Assembly (NCBI RefSeq): GCF_015351075.1 | Contig: NZ_JADKRS010000001.1 | Coordinates: forward strand, 1 to 64,000 | Length of the DNA stretch: 64,000 bases | Direction of reading: 5' to 3' | Source of the DNA: Clavibacter sp. VKM Ac-2873 | GTDB lineage: Bacteria > Actinomycetota > Actinomycetes > Actinomycetales > Microbacteriaceae | Part shown: positions 9,314 to 18,038 of the stretch, in pieces | How positions within the stretch are numbered: position 1 is the first letter of the stretch | Layout of the letters: each line of letters starts with the position of its first letter | Made by a program: the position numbers and the translations under genes | Notes under the pieces: generated by a model | The model's input: the letters and a program-made list of their open reading frames with translations, nothing else | The model's database searches: none | What the model was told of the DNA's origin: nothing

Positions 9314-9730
9314 GTGCGCGCCAATAGGAACCTCTTCTACGTCCTCGCGGCCTTCTTCGTGGTCGCCGCGGCCGCCTATACGACCTGGCACCTCATCGAC
9401 CAGGGCACGGTCGAGTGGGTCGGCACGCTGGCCATCGCCCTCTCGGGCGTCCTGGCCGCGTTCATCGGCTTCTTCGTGGCCCGCCTCTACGCCGCGCAGA
9501 ACGGCGAGCTCCCCGAGGACCGCAGCGACGCCAACGTCGACGACGGCGACCCGGAGCTCGGCTTCTTCAGCCCCTGGAGCTGGTGGCCCGTGATCCTGGC
9601 GGCGGGCGCCGCTTCGGTGTTCCTCGGCCTCGCCGTGGGCATCTGGATCGCCATCATCGGCGGTGGGCTCGCGATCATCGCGCTCGTGGGCTGGACCTAC
9701 GAGTACTACCGCGGCTACTTCGCGCGCTGA
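9314..9730 (+). CDS. ctaF: Cytochrome c oxidase subunit IV, actinobacterial type
   Basis: CtaF is a small actinobacterial subunit of the aa3 oxidase. The 138-residue protein has four hydrophobic helices (about residues 7-24, 36-55, 93-107 and 108-125), a loop RLYAAQNGELPEDRSDANVDDGD, and the conserved LGFFSPWSWWP segment. GTG at 9314 lies one base after the ctaD stop, indicating translational coupling. Confidence 0.95.
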   Translation: MRANRNLFYVLAAFFVVAAAAYTTWHLIDQGTVEWVGTLAIALSGVLAAFIGFFVARLYAAQNGELPEDRSDANVDDGDPELGFFSPWSWWPVILAAGAASVFLGLAVGIWIAIIGGGLAIIALVGWTYEYYRGYFAR

Positions 9731-9734
9731 TCCG

Positions 9735-10172
9735 ATGGTCGACATCCGGCATGCCCAGGCCTCGGACGGCGATGCGGTGTTCGCGCTGTGCCAGCAGCTC
9801 GACATGATCAACGCCCCGGCGACGCGCGACGACTTCGACGTCACGTTCTTCCACATCCTGCGTGCCAACAAGGATGTGGGCCGCGACGTGCTCCTCGTCG
9901 CGGAGGACGGGGGCGAGGTCGTGGGCTACGCCTACCTGGTGGTGTCGAGGCTCCTCTACGCGGGTGGTCTCAGCGCGCATCTCGAGGAGCTGGTGGTGGA
10001 CTCCACGTCGCGCAGCGCCGGCTCGGGGTCTGCCCTGGTCCGCGCGGTGGAGCGACTGTGCGGGGATCGCGGTGTCGGGCAGATCACCATGAGCACGCGT
10101 CGGGCCGGCGAGTTCTACAAGCGCCTGGGCTACGAGCGCACGGCGGAGTTCTACAAGAAGCTCCTGCGCTAG
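9735..10172 (+). CDS. GNAT family N-acetyltransferase
   Basis: This is a 145-residue GNAT-fold acetyltransferase. It begins with the typical strand VDIRHAQASDGDAVFALC, has the acetyl-CoA-binding loop SRSAGSGSALVRAVE after the central strand LEELVVDST, and ends with the YKRLGYERTAEFYKK signature. The substrate is unknown. The ATG lies 4 bases after the ctaF stop, so it may be co-transcribed with the oxidase operon, although a functional link is not evident. A strong hairpin follows. Confidence 0.88.
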   Translation: MVDIRHAQASDGDAVFALCQQLDMINAPATRDDFDVTFFHILRANKDVGRDVLLVAEDGGEVVGYAYLVVSRLLYAGGLSAHLEELVVDSTSRSAGSGSALVRAVERLCGDRGVGQITMSTRRAGEFYKRLGYERTAEFYKKLLR

Positions 10173-10188
10173 ACGCTCGGTAGTCCGT

Positions 10189-10226
10189 CACGGATGCCCG
10201 GCCCCTGAGGTGGCCGGGCATCCGTG
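10189..10226 (+). terminator. Terminator hairpin after the ctaCDF-GNAT operon
   Basis: A perfect 15-bp stem (10189-10203 with 10212-10226) and 8-base loop start 16 bases after the acetyltransferase stop. There is no long T-run. Confidence 0.7.
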
Positions 10227-10730
10227 CGTTCGCGGGTGCGACGGGGTGGAGAGGAGGGCGGCGACGCGCACGGTGCGCACCGGGTCGCGAGACCGAGGAG
10301 CGCGGTGGCCGGGTCCAGGTGGGAGGGCGTGCCGGCCGGTTGTGAGCGCTCGGGTATCCGCCGACATGCACCCGCACAGGTCCCCGCGGACGCCTGACCG
10401 ACGTCTGCGGATGGGCGACGGCTACGGCTGCGGAGGAGGGGCGCCGGCGGCCCCGCCACCGGCTTTCGCCGACGAGTCCGGCCGTCGGGCTTTGCTCCGT
10501 GCCCGGGCAGGCATCACGTGCCGCAGGCGGACCGGGGAGCCACCCCTGACGCGGGGGAACGTGGCCCTGCGCGGGCGGATGGCACGCTGATGCCGCGCCG
10601 CAGGCGGCGGCGTGAGCGGCCCGCGGGAGCCGCGTCAGGCCGGCGGATGTCCGGGGGCGCGCGCTGCAGGAGAAGCCCTGCCCCCTCGTCCGGGCACGCC
10701 GGGGGATCCGGAGGAACGGCTGCCCTCGGA
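10227..10730. other. Gene-free stretch between the ctaF operon and the rRNA methyltransferase
   Basis: About 500 bases lie here with open frames on both strands but none that looks like a protein: translations are Arg/Pro/Gly-rich, low in hydrophobic residues, and lack ribosome binding sites. I see no tRNA, no RNase P, SRP RNA or tmRNA signature, and no transposon end. It may be a decayed gene or hold an unrecognised RNA. Confidence 0.5.
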
Positions 10731-11651
10731 TCAGGCCGGGGCGTGCAGCTCGCGCCGCCGGAGGACGTGGATCATGACGTCGATCGTGACGCGCCGGCCC
10801 GTGGCGTCAGGCTCTGCCGTCCCGTCGATGGGGGAGGGCGGCGCGAGCTGATGCGCGCCGTCCTGGTGGTGGGCGGAGGGTCCCATGCCCAGAAGCGACT
10901 GGACATCCGTGCCCGACAGCTCCAGCACGCGGTGCACCCGCGACTCTGACACGCTGACGAAGAGCGGTGCGGCTGCCTCGAGGATCCGCTCGCGCTTGTC
11001 CTCCTGGACGCCCACGGCTCGTCCCTCTGCGCGGAGCTCGGAGAGGTGCTCCGGGCCGGCGGCGACGATGGCGACGTGCCCGCCGACGGAGAGCGCCCGG
11101 TGGAACTCGGGCAGGTTCCGCGGCGCGAAGACGTCGAGGATGACGTCGACCGCTCCGTCGCGCACGGGAAGCGCCGCCCACGTGTCGGTCACGAGGCCAT
11201 CGACGTCAGGTCTCCCGCGTACGGCGATGGCGACGGCGGCGGGGGAGAGGTCGGCTGCGAGGCCGATGGAGCGGGGGAACCGGTCGAGGACGCGGTGGAG
11301 GTAGTGGCCCGTGCCACATCCCGCGTCGAGGACGCGGAGTCCCTCGGTCTCCGCCGGCATGGCACCCGCCAGCATCTCCCCGTCACCGCGCGTGGCTGCG
11401 ACGATCGCGTGGATCAGCTCCTCGACGAGCGGTGCGTAGTGACCGCGCTCGAGGAACGCGTCGCGCGCCGCGAGCATGCCGGCCGAGTCGCCGGTGACAC
11501 GGGTACCCGGCGCGAGCAGGGTGGCGTATCCGCGCTTGTTGACGTCGACGGCGTGACCGCGGTGGCACCGCAGCACGAGCGGCGGGACGGCGCCGAGGTC
11601 CGCACCGCAGGTGGGGCAGCGGAGCCACGATGCGAGCCGGACGAGATCCAC
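10731..11651 (-). CDS. 23S rRNA (guanine-N1)-methyltransferase, RlmA/TlrB-like
   Basis: This 306-residue protein matches the RlmA family, which methylates N1 of a guanine in 23S rRNA domain II using S-adenosylmethionine. The N-terminal zinc finger has Cys12, Cys15, Cys29 and His33 (CPTC...CHRGH), followed by the family segment VNKRGYATLL, then the SAM-binding motif VLDAGCGTGHY and the acidic strand VDVILDVFAPRNLPEFHRAL. The GTG at 11649-11651 has GAGGAG about 7 bases upstream; an earlier ATG lacks this. Whether the target is G745 (RlmA-I) or G748 (RlmA-II, linked to macrolide resistance) cannot be read off the sequence. It lies convergent to the oxidase operon. Confidence 0.85.
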   Translation of the reverse strand: MDLVRLASWLRCPTCGADLGAVPPLVLRCHRGHAVDVNKRGYATLLAPGTRVTGDSAGMLAARDAFLERGHYAPLVEELIHAIVAATRGDGEMLAGAMPAETEGLRVLDAGCGTGHYLHRVLDRFPRSIGLAADLSPAAVAIAVRGRPDVDGLVTDTWAALPVRDGAVDVILDVFAPRNLPEFHRALSVGGHVAIVAAGPEHLSELRAEGRAVGVQEDKRERILEAAAPLFVSVSESRVHRVLELSGTDVQSLLGMGPSAHHQDGAHQLAPPSPIDGTAEPDATGRRVTIDVMIHVLRRRELHAPA

Positions 11652-11694
11652 GGGTGCTCCTCGAGCGGATGGCGGACGCGACAGGTGAACGTGC

Positions 11695-11729
11695 GAGAGC
11701 CGGCCCGGCATGGCGCCGGACCGGCTCTC
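11695..11729 (-). terminator. Terminator hairpin after qcrB
   Basis: A 15-position stem with one mismatch (11695-11709 with 11715-11729) lies 38 bases beyond the qcrB stop on the minus strand and probably ends the ctaE-qcrCAB transcript before the methyltransferase gene. Confidence 0.55.
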
Positions 11730-11766
11730 GAACGGCGTCCGCTGGTCGACGCGGACGGGGTGAAGC

Positions 11767-13398
11767 CTAGTGGTGGTCTCCGTGGCTGCGCTCCACGTCC
11801 TTCGTGGTGACCGGGGAGATCCGGTCCTCGAAAAACCACTTGGACAGCGCCGCACGGGCCCGCTGGTTGACCGTGATGCGTCCACGGCTGTCCGGGCGGA
11901 TCATGAGCGGCTTGTAGTCGTCGAAGCTCACCAGGCGCCAGCGCTCGTACTCGTCCAGCTGCTCGTGCACCTCGATGAACTCACCCCCGGGCAGCTTCAC
12001 GATGCGGCCGGACTCGACGCCGTGGAGGGCGATCTCGCGGTCCTTCTTCATGAGCGCCAGGCAGATGCGCTTCGCGACCTGGTAGGCGATGACCGGTCCG
12101 AGGATCAGCAGCGCCTGGAGCGTGTGGATGACGCCCTCCATCGACACCTTGAAGTGCGTGGCGATGAGGTCGGAGCTCGCCGCGGACCAGAGGACCGCGT
12201 AGAACGTGACGCCGGCTGCGCCGATCGCCGTGCGCGTGGGGGCGTTCCGAGGGCGATCGAGGATGTGGTGCTCGCGCTTGTCTCCCGTGATCCACGCCTC
12301 GATGAAGGGGTAGAGCGCGACGAGCACGATGAACAGACCCAGGACCGTGATCGGCAGGATGATGTTGAACGAGAACGTGTGGTCGAACAGCACGAACTCG
12401 AGCCCCGGCGGCACGAGGCGCAGCGCGCCGTCCGCGAAGCCGATGTACCAGTCGGGCTGCGTTCCCGCCGACACCGGCGACGGGTCGTAGGGGCCGTAGT
12501 TCCAGATCGGGTTGATCGTGAAGAACGACGCCATGACGACGATCACGCCGAAGACGACGAAGAAGAACCCGCCGGCCTTCGCGGCGAACGTGGGGAGCAC
12601 CGGAACGCCGACCACGTTCTCGTTCGTGCGGCCGGGGCCGGCGAACTGGGTGTGCTTGTGCACGACCACGAAGAGGAGGTGGAGCGCCAGGAACGCCACG
12701 AGGATCGCCGGCAGCAGCAGGATGTGCAGCGTGTAGAGCCTCGGGATGATGTGCGTGCCCGGGAACTCCCCGCCGAAGAGGAGGAAGGAGATCCAGGTGC
12801 CGATGACCGGGATGCCCTTCACCATGCCGTCGATGATGCGCAGGCCGTTGCCGGAGAGCAGGTCGTCGGGGAGGGAGTAGCCCGTGAAGCCCTCGGCCAT
12901 CGCGAGGATGAAGAGCACGAAGCCGATGAACCAGTTGAGCTCGCGCGGCTTGCGGAACGCACCCGTGAAGTAGATGCGCAGCATGTGCAGGCCGATCGAG
13001 GCCACGAACAGCAGGGCCGCCCAGTGGTGGATCTGCCGCATGAGCAGTCCGCCGCGGATGTCGAACGAGATGTCCAGCGACGACGACATGGCCACGGACA
13101 TCTCGACGCCCTTGAGGGGCGCGTACGAGCCGGCGTAGTGCGTCTCCGCCATCGACGGGTTGAAGAAGAAGGTCAGCCACGTGCCGGTGAGCAGGATGAC
13201 GACGAAGCTGTAGAGCGCCACCTCGCCGAGCATGAAGGACCAGTGGTCGGGGAAGATCTTCCGCCCGAACTCCTTGACGGCGACGCTGACGCTGGTGCGC
13301 TCGTCGAGGTAGGTGGCGGCGGCGGCGGTGAGTCCGCCTCCGCTCTTGGCGGCGGGCGCGGTGGCACCCGTCGTGGTCGGATCAGCTGTTGTAGTCAC
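11767..13398 (-). CDS. qcrB: Cytochrome bc1 complex cytochrome b subunit
   Basis: QcrB carries the two b-type hemes and the quinol sites of the actinobacterial bcc complex. The protein of about 543 residues has an N-terminal core of membrane helices with DIRGGLLMRQIHHWAALLF and the histidine-rich helix LHILLLPAILVAFLALHLLFVVVHKHTQF, a PDWYIGF motif (the quinol-site PEWY equivalent), and a C-terminal extension of about 100 residues typical of actinobacteria. Two GTG codons are consecutive at 13396-13401; the inner one is used here. The start overlaps the end of qcrA by 17 bases, so the genes are coupled. Confidence 0.96.
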   Translation of the reverse strand: MTTTADPTTTGATAPAAKSGGGLTAAAATYLDERTSVSVAVKEFGRKIFPDHWSFMLGEVALYSFVVILLTGTWLTFFFNPSMAETHYAGSYAPLKGVEMSVAMSSSLDISFDIRGGLLMRQIHHWAALLFVASIGLHMLRIYFTGAFRKPRELNWFIGFVLFILAMAEGFTGYSLPDDLLSGNGLRIIDGMVKGIPVIGTWISFLLFGGEFPGTHIIPRLYTLHILLLPAILVAFLALHLLFVVVHKHTQFAGPGRTNENVVGVPVLPTFAAKAGGFFFVVFGVIVVMASFFTINPIWNYGPYDPSPVSAGTQPDWYIGFADGALRLVPPGLEFVLFDHTFSFNIILPITVLGLFIVLVALYPFIEAWITGDKREHHILDRPRNAPTRTAIGAAGVTFYAVLWSAASSDLIATHFKVSMEGVIHTLQALLILGPVIAYQVAKRICLALMKKDREIALHGVESGRIVKLPGGEFIEVHEQLDEYERWRLVSFDDYKPLMIRPDSRGRITVNQRARAALSKWFFEDRISPVTTKDVERSHGDHH

Positions 13399-14491
13399 CA
13401 CGACGCTCCCAGAAACTCGCCCCTACGGGCTCGGTGAAATCACTCTGTGCAATGAGGTAGCCCTCGTCGTTGACGGCGATGGGCAGCTGCGGCAGGGGCC
13501 GCTTGGCCGGTCCGAAGATGACCTCGCAGTGGTTGGTCACGTCGAACTGGGACTGGTGGCAGGGGCAGAGCAGGTGGTGGGTCTGCTGCTCGTAGAGCGC
13601 CACCGGGCAACCCACGTGCGTGCAGACCTTGGAGTATGCGACGATCCCGTCGTAGGACCAGCCCTTGCGCTCCGGAGCCTCGACGAGGTCCTCGGGGCGG
13701 AGGCGCATGAGCAGCACCGCGGCCTTGGCCTTCTCCTCGAGCTTGCCCTCCTCGAGCTCCATCAGGGAGGCGGGGATGACGTGGAACGCGGACCCGATCG
13801 TGACGTCCGAGGCCTTGATGGGCGTGCCGGAGGGATCGCGGGTGAGGACCTCGCCCTTCTTCCACAGCGTGTGGCTCAGAGCGGAAGCGGGCTCCTCGGC
13901 GCTGCCCGGGTACAGGTCGCGGAACAGGATCACGGCCGGCAGCGGGAAGGCGACGAGGGCGCCGATCAGGCTGTTGCGGATGAGGGAGCGACGACCGAAG
14001 CCGGACTCCTCGTTCGCCTGGGCGAAGATCTCCACGGCGCGCGCCTGCGTGGCGGGCGAGCCGCCCTGCGGGTGGCGCTCGTCGATCAGCTCGTGGTCGC
14101 TCATGAGCGCCTTGGACCAGTGGATGGCGCCGATGCCGAGGCTCAGGAGCGCGAGGGCGATGCCGACGCCGAGGAAGAGGTTGTTCAGCCGCACGCTGCC
14201 CGGGTCGTCCGCGTAGATCGGGAAGCCGAAGTAGGCGCCGATCGCGAACACGCTGCCCACGATGGACAGGTAGAACCAGGTGTAGACGACGCGTTCGGCC
14301 GTCTTCGCCTTCTTCGGGTCCTTGTCGGTGACGCGGAGGCGGTGCTCCGGGAAGCCGGGGTTCTGGAAGCCGTCGCGCGTGGCGACGGCGGTGCCGCCGG
14401 CGAGGACGACGTCGCGACCGGCCGGCTCGAGCTCGCCGGCGTCGGAGCCCGCGGGGACGACGGCCGACTCGTCCTTATCGTCGTGTGCCAT
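13382..14491 (-). CDS. qcrA: Rieske iron-sulfur subunit of the bcc complex
   Basis: QcrA moves electrons from quinol to the di-heme cytochrome c. The 369-residue protein has the actinobacterial plan: a hydrophilic N-terminus, three membrane helices (about 70-92, 103-123 and 175-192), and a C-terminal Rieske domain whose cluster ligands are Cys290, His292, Cys309 and His312, with the disulfide cysteines Cys295 and Cys311 (CTHVGC...CPCH). It lies between qcrC and qcrB in the usual order. Confidence 0.97.
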   Translation of the reverse strand: MAHDDKDESAVVPAGSDAGELEPAGRDVVLAGGTAVATRDGFQNPGFPEHRLRVTDKDPKKAKTAERVVYTWFYLSIVGSVFAIGAYFGFPIYADDPGSVRLNNLFLGVGIALALLSLGIGAIHWSKALMSDHELIDERHPQGGSPATQARAVEIFAQANEESGFGRRSLIRNSLIGALVAFPLPAVILFRDLYPGSAEEPASALSHTLWKKGEVLTRDPSGTPIKASDVTIGSAFHVIPASLMELEEGKLEEKAKAAVLLMRLRPEDLVEAPERKGWSYDGIVAYSKVCTHVGCPVALYEQQTHHLLCPCHQSQFDVTNHCEVIFGPAKRPLPQLPIAVNDEGYLIAQSDFTEPVGASFWERRGDYNS

Positions 14492-14536
14492 GTGCGTGCC
14501 TCTCCTGAGTTCTGGTGCGGGTCATCGATGCGGGCG

Positions 14537-15337
14537 TCAGTTGGACTTCGCCGTGAGCCACACGGTCAGGGCGACGATGCCGCCGAGGCCGAAGATCCAC
14601 ATGAAGAGACCCTCGGACACCGGGCCGAGCCCGCCGAGGTTCGCGCCGCCGACCGTGCTGTTCTCCTGGATGTACTGCAGCGACGTGATGATGTCGCGCT
14701 TGTCCTCGGGGGAGATGTTCGTGTCGTTGAAGACCGGCATGTTCTGCGGGCCCGTGACCATCGCCTCGTAGATGTGGACCGGGGCCACGCCCTCGAGGCT
14801 GGGGGCGAACTTGCCCTCGGTGAGGGCGCCGCCGGCCGCGGCCACGTTGTGGCACATGGCGCAGTTGATGCGGAAGAGCTCCGCGCCGTTCGCCGCGTCG
14901 CCCTTGCCGTCGAGGTACTGGCCGTCGGGGATGGCCGGGCCGGGGGCCAGGGAGGCGACGTACGCCGCGAGCTGCTTGACCTGGGTGTCGGTGAACTGCG
15001 CGGGCTTCTCCGGCGCCTGGACGGTGGTGCCCTGCAGCGGCATGCGGCCGGTGCCGACCTGGAAGTCGACGGAAGCGGCGCCGACGCCGATGAGGGTCGG
15101 GGCCACGCCGGTGCCGGTCGCGTCCATGCCGTGGCACGTCGCGCAGTTGGAGCCGAAGAGCTTCTGGCCCTCGTCGATGGTCTGCGCGGACTTCAGGTCG
15201 ACCTCGGCCGACGCGCTGCCCGACTGGATCATCGAGTAGGCGGCGCCCGTCGTGATGAGGCCGATCGCGAGGAGGGCGATGGTGGTCAGGGGGCTGCGGC
15301 GACCGGTTCGACGGGCGCGTGCTGTCTTGGTGCTCAT
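14537..15337 (-). CDS. qcrC: Di-heme cytochrome c subunit of the bcc complex
   Basis: QcrC links the bc1 and aa3 complexes into one supercomplex and replaces a soluble cytochrome c. The 266-residue protein has an N-terminal membrane/signal helix (about residues 16-38), two c-type heme motifs (CATCH at 65-69 and CAMCH at 159-163), and a C-terminal membrane anchor (about 242-262). The ATG at 15335-15337 starts just before the helix; the longer open frame upstream is unconserved and overlaps ctaE. It follows ctaE by 26 bases. Confidence 0.96.
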   Translation of the reverse strand: MSTKTARARRTGRRSPLTTIALLAIGLITTGAAYSMIQSGSASAEVDLKSAQTIDEGQKLFGSNCATCHGMDATGTGVAPTLIGVGAASVDFQVGTGRMPLQGTTVQAPEKPAQFTDTQVKQLAAYVASLAPGPAIPDGQYLDGKGDAANGAELFRINCAMCHNVAAAGGALTEGKFAPSLEGVAPVHIYEAMVTGPQNMPVFNDTNISPEDKRDIITSLQYIQENSTVGGANLGGLGPVSEGLFMWIFGLGGIVALTVWLTAKSN

Positions 15338-15363
15338 GCTGTGGTTGTTGCTCCCGCTCGGTG

Positions 15364-16002
15364 CTATTTGAGGACGTAGATGACCAGGAAGAGCCCGATC
15401 CAGACGACGTCGACGAAGTGCCAGTAGTAGGACACGACGATGGCGCTCGTCGCCTCCCTGTGCCCCATCGACCGGACGGCGAAGATGCGCCCGATGACGA
15501 GGAGGAAGGCGATGAGGCCACCGGTGACGTGCAGGCCGTGGAAGCCCGTGGTCATGTAGAACGCCGAGCCGTAGGCGTTTCCGGCGAGCGTGATGCCCTC
15601 GGTGACGAGGGTCGCGTACTCGAAGATCTGGCCGACGACGAAGATGGCGCCGAGGGCGTAGGTGAGGAAGAACCACTCGACCGTGCCCCACTGGCTGGGC
15701 TTCCATCCCGTGGCGCGCGCCTGCAGGCGCTCGGCCGCGAAGACGCCGAACTGGCAGGTGAACGAGCTCGACACGAGGATGAGCGTGTTCACGAGGGAGA
15801 AGGGCACGTTGAGGCGACCCGCCTCGAACTCCCAGAGGGCGCCGGACGTGGAGCGGAGGGTGAAGTAGATCGCGAAGAGACCCGCGAAGAACATCACCTC
15901 GCTGCCGAGCCACACGATGGTGCCGACGGCGACCGTGTTCGGCCGGTTCACCACCGGCGCGGTCGATACTGGGGAGATTGAGGTGGTCGTCACAGGTTCC
16001 AT
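15364..16002 (-). CDS. ctaE: Cytochrome c oxidase subunit III
   Basis: CtaE is the third subunit of the aa3 oxidase. The 212-residue protein has five membrane helices, with the family segments [17 protein letters not shown] and [15 protein letters not shown] and the C-terminal [19 protein letters not shown]. It heads the ctaE-qcrC-qcrA-qcrB operon, the usual actinobacterial arrangement, while ctaC-ctaD-ctaF lie 6 kb away on the opposite strand. It diverges from trpD with 80 bases between. Confidence 0.97.
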   Translation of the reverse strand: MEPVTTTSISPVSTAPVVNRPNTVAVGTIVWLGSEVMFFAGLFAIYFTLRSTSGALWEFEAGRLNVPFSLVNTLILVSSSFTCQFGVFAAERLQARATGWKPSQWGTVEWFFLTYALGAIFVVGQIFEYATLVTEGITLAGNAYGSAFYMTTGFHGLHVTGGLIAFLLVIGRIFAVRSMGHREATSAIVVSYYWHFVDVVWIGLFLVIYVLK

Positions 16003-16069
16003 TATGACCTAGGCCGACGACACCCGACGCCCACCCGGGCCGCCCGTGAGATCCGATCCAGCCGCTCGT

Positions 16070-16075
16070 TAGGCT
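16070..16075 (+). promoter_or_regulatory. -10 element of trpD (leaderless type)
   Basis: TAGGCT ends 7 bases before the trpD ATG. No Shine-Dalgarno sequence lies in between, so the mRNA is probably leaderless. Confidence 0.5.
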
Positions 16076-16082
16076 GATCGCC

Positions 16083-17138
16083 ATGCCCTCCGCCCCGACC
16101 TGGCCCGCTCTCATCACCACGCTCATCGAGGGACGTCACCTGTCGGTGTCGGAGTCCACCTGGGCGATGCGCCAGGTGATGCGCGGGGAGGCCACCCCCG
16201 CGCAGCTGGGCGGCCTCCTGGTCGCGCTGCGCGCCTCGGGCGAGACGGTCGACGAGATCGTCGGCTTCCGCGACGCGGTGCTCGAAGAGGCGCTCCCGCT
16301 CGACGCGGATCCCCGTGCCCTCGACATCGTGGGGACGGGAGGCGACCCTTACGGCGCCGTCCTCAACATCTCGTCGGTGGCCTCCATCATCGCCGCCGCC
16401 TCCGGGGTGCCCGTCATCAAGCACGGCAACCGCGGGGCGAGCTCCTCCTCGGGGGCGTCGGACGTGCTGACGGCCCTCGGGGTCGACCTGACCATCGCGC
16501 CCGAGCGCGTCGCCGCCGTGCTCCGCGAGACGGGCATCACGTACGCCCACGCCGCCCTCTTCCACCCGGGCTTCCGCCACGCAGCGGCCACCCGGCGCGA
16601 GCTCGGCATCTCGACGCTGTTCAACGTGCTCGGCCCGCTCTGCAACCCGGCGCGCCCCGAGGCGTCGGCCGTGGGCGTCGCCGACCTCTCGCGCGTCCCG
16701 CTCATGGTCGGCGTGTTCCGGACCCGCGGTGCCACCGCGCTCGTGTACCGGGGCGACGACGGCATCGACAAGCTCACCACCACCGGGCACAGCCACATCT
16801 GGGAGGTGAGTCGGGGTGCGGTGACCGAGCACGATCTCGACCCGCTCGAGCTCGGGATCCCGAGAGCTCCCATCGAGGCGCTCCTCGGCGAGGGGATCGA
16901 GGAGAACGCGCAGGTGATCCGCCGCGTCCTCGCCGGCGAACCGGGTGCGCAGCGCGACGTCGTGCTGCTGAACGCGGCCGCGGGCCTCGAGGCCTTCGAC
17001 CTGATGGGCGACCCGACGCGCGTCCAGCAGCCCATGGCGCGGCGGCTCCGCGAGAAGGTCGCCGTCGCGGCCGATGCCGTGGACTCCGGCCGCGCCGCCC
17101 GGAAGCTCGAGGAGTGGGTGGCCGCGACGCGCGCCTGA
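16083..17138 (+). CDS. trpD: Anthranilate phosphoribosyltransferase
   Basis: TrpD joins anthranilate and PRPP to make phosphoribosyl-anthranilate, the second step from chorismate to tryptophan. The 351-residue protein shows the PRPP-binding loop DIVGTGGD (GTGGD at 84-88), the KHGNRGASS motif (113-121), and the metal-binding region DGIDKLTTTG. It is detached from other trp genes and lies next to ctaE, which is the common actinobacterial position for this copy. Confidence 0.96.
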   Translation: MPSAPTWPALITTLIEGRHLSVSESTWAMRQVMRGEATPAQLGGLLVALRASGETVDEIVGFRDAVLEEALPLDADPRALDIVGTGGDPYGAVLNISSVASIIAAASGVPVIKHGNRGASSSSGASDVLTALGVDLTIAPERVAAVLRETGITYAHAALFHPGFRHAAATRRELGISTLFNVLGPLCNPARPEASAVGVADLSRVPLMVGVFRTRGATALVYRGDDGIDKLTTTGHSHIWEVSRGAVTEHDLDPLELGIPRAPIEALLGEGIEENAQVIRRVLAGEPGAQRDVVLLNAAAGLEAFDLMGDPTRVQQPMARRLREKVAVAADAVDSGRAARKLEEWVAATRA

Positions 17139-17185
17139 TCCGCGCCGCCGCCGGCGATGTCCGGGGCGCGGCGGATGATGGACGC

Positions 17186-17932
17186 ATGTGCGGGAGATTC
17201 GTGGTGGCGCGGGCGACGGGCGACCTCGTCGGCGACTGGTCGGTGGACGACGTGGAGGGCGACGATCCGTCCCCCTCGTGGAACGTCGCGCCCACGACCA
17301 CGGTCCGCATGGTCGCCGACCGCCATCCGCGTGACGATGCCGCCGGCGCGGTCCGCCGCGTCCTCACCGGCGCCCGGTGGGGCATCGTCCCGCCGTGGGC
17401 GAAGGCCGTGCAGGGGGCTCCGCTCATCAACGCGCGCGTCGAGACGGTCACGGAGAAGCCGACGTTCCGCCGCGCCGTCCTCACGCGGCGTGCCGTCGTC
17501 CCGGCGGACGGGTACTACGAGTGGCAGGCCACCGCATCCGGCAAGCAGCCCGTCTACCTGCACGGCGCGGACGATCAGCCGCTGGCGTTCGCCGCCGTGT
17601 ACGAGCACTGGCGTGATCCGGCGGTGCCGGACGGGGAGCCCGGCGCGTGGCTGCGGAGCCTCGCGATCATCACGTCCGCCGCGAGCGACGCGCTCGGGCA
17701 CATCCACGACCGCACGCCCGTGATCGTCCCGCGCGAGCGACTGGACGACTGGCTGGACGCGGGCACGACGGCCGTGGACGACGTCCGGCACCTGCTCGGC
17801 TCGCTGCCGGAGCCGCACCTCGTGCCGCGGCTCGTGTCGACGCGCGTCAACAGCGTGCGGAACGACGGGCCCGACCTCGTGGCGCCCCTCGACGAGGGAT
17901 CCATCGGCGACGGGCAGCCGACGCTGATCTGA
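17186..17932 (+). CDS. SOS response-associated peptidase (SRAP/HMCES family)
   Basis: SRAP proteins bind abasic sites in single-stranded DNA and form a covalent thiazolidine link through Cys2. The 248-residue protein keeps the needed residues: Cys2 (MCGRF, used after removal of Met1), Asn in INARVETV, Glu in PADGYYEW, and His in GHIHDRTPVI. The ATG at 17186 is fixed by the need for Cys2. It stands alone after trpD and converges on glpK, with hairpins between. No LexA-type site is evident upstream. Confidence 0.95.
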   Translation: MCGRFVVARATGDLVGDWSVDDVEGDDPSPSWNVAPTTTVRMVADRHPRDDAAGAVRRVLTGARWGIVPPWAKAVQGAPLINARVETVTEKPTFRRAVLTRRAVVPADGYYEWQATASGKQPVYLHGADDQPLAFAAVYEHWRDPAVPDGEPGAWLRSLAIITSAASDALGHIHDRTPVIVPRERLDDWLDAGTTAVDDVRHLLGSLPEPHLVPRLVSTRVNSVRNDGPDLVAPLDEGSIGDGQPTLI

Positions 17933-17984
17933 CGCGCCCCGCGGCCGCGGCCGCGGCCGCGGCGCCGGCGACGCGCCCCGCGGA
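17931..17984. repeat. GCGGCC tandem run flanked by a 14-base direct repeat
   Basis: Right at the end of the SRAP gene a 14-base word (GACGCGCCCCGCGG) occurs twice, at 17931 and 17970, either side of about four GCGGCC units that form a self-complementary GC block. It may fold as a hairpin and act as part of the terminator, or be a slippage-prone microsatellite. Confidence 0.55.
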
Positions 17985-17991
17985 CGACGCA

Positions 17992-18018
17992 CGCCCCGTC
18001 ACCGAGGGCGACGGGGCG
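17992..18018. terminator. Bidirectional terminator between the SRAP gene and glpK
   Basis: A perfect 9-bp stem (CGCCCCGTC with GACGGGGCG) and 9-base loop lie between two converging genes, 21 bases from the glpK stop. Confidence 0.55.
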
Positions 18019-18038
18019 GGCGGATCGTGCGGTGCGGT

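Noticed and set aside
7393-9324. A long minus-strand frame opposite ctaD
   Set aside because: CtaD has all oxidase motifs on the plus strand; the opposite frame is a His/Asp/Glu/Arg-rich mirror of its codons.
10210-10949. Small plus-strand and minus-strand frames in and around the gene-free stretch at 10.2-10.9 kb
   Set aside because: Low-complexity Arg/Pro/Gly translations, no ribosome binding sites, no recognised domain; those beyond 10731 overlay the methyltransferase gene.
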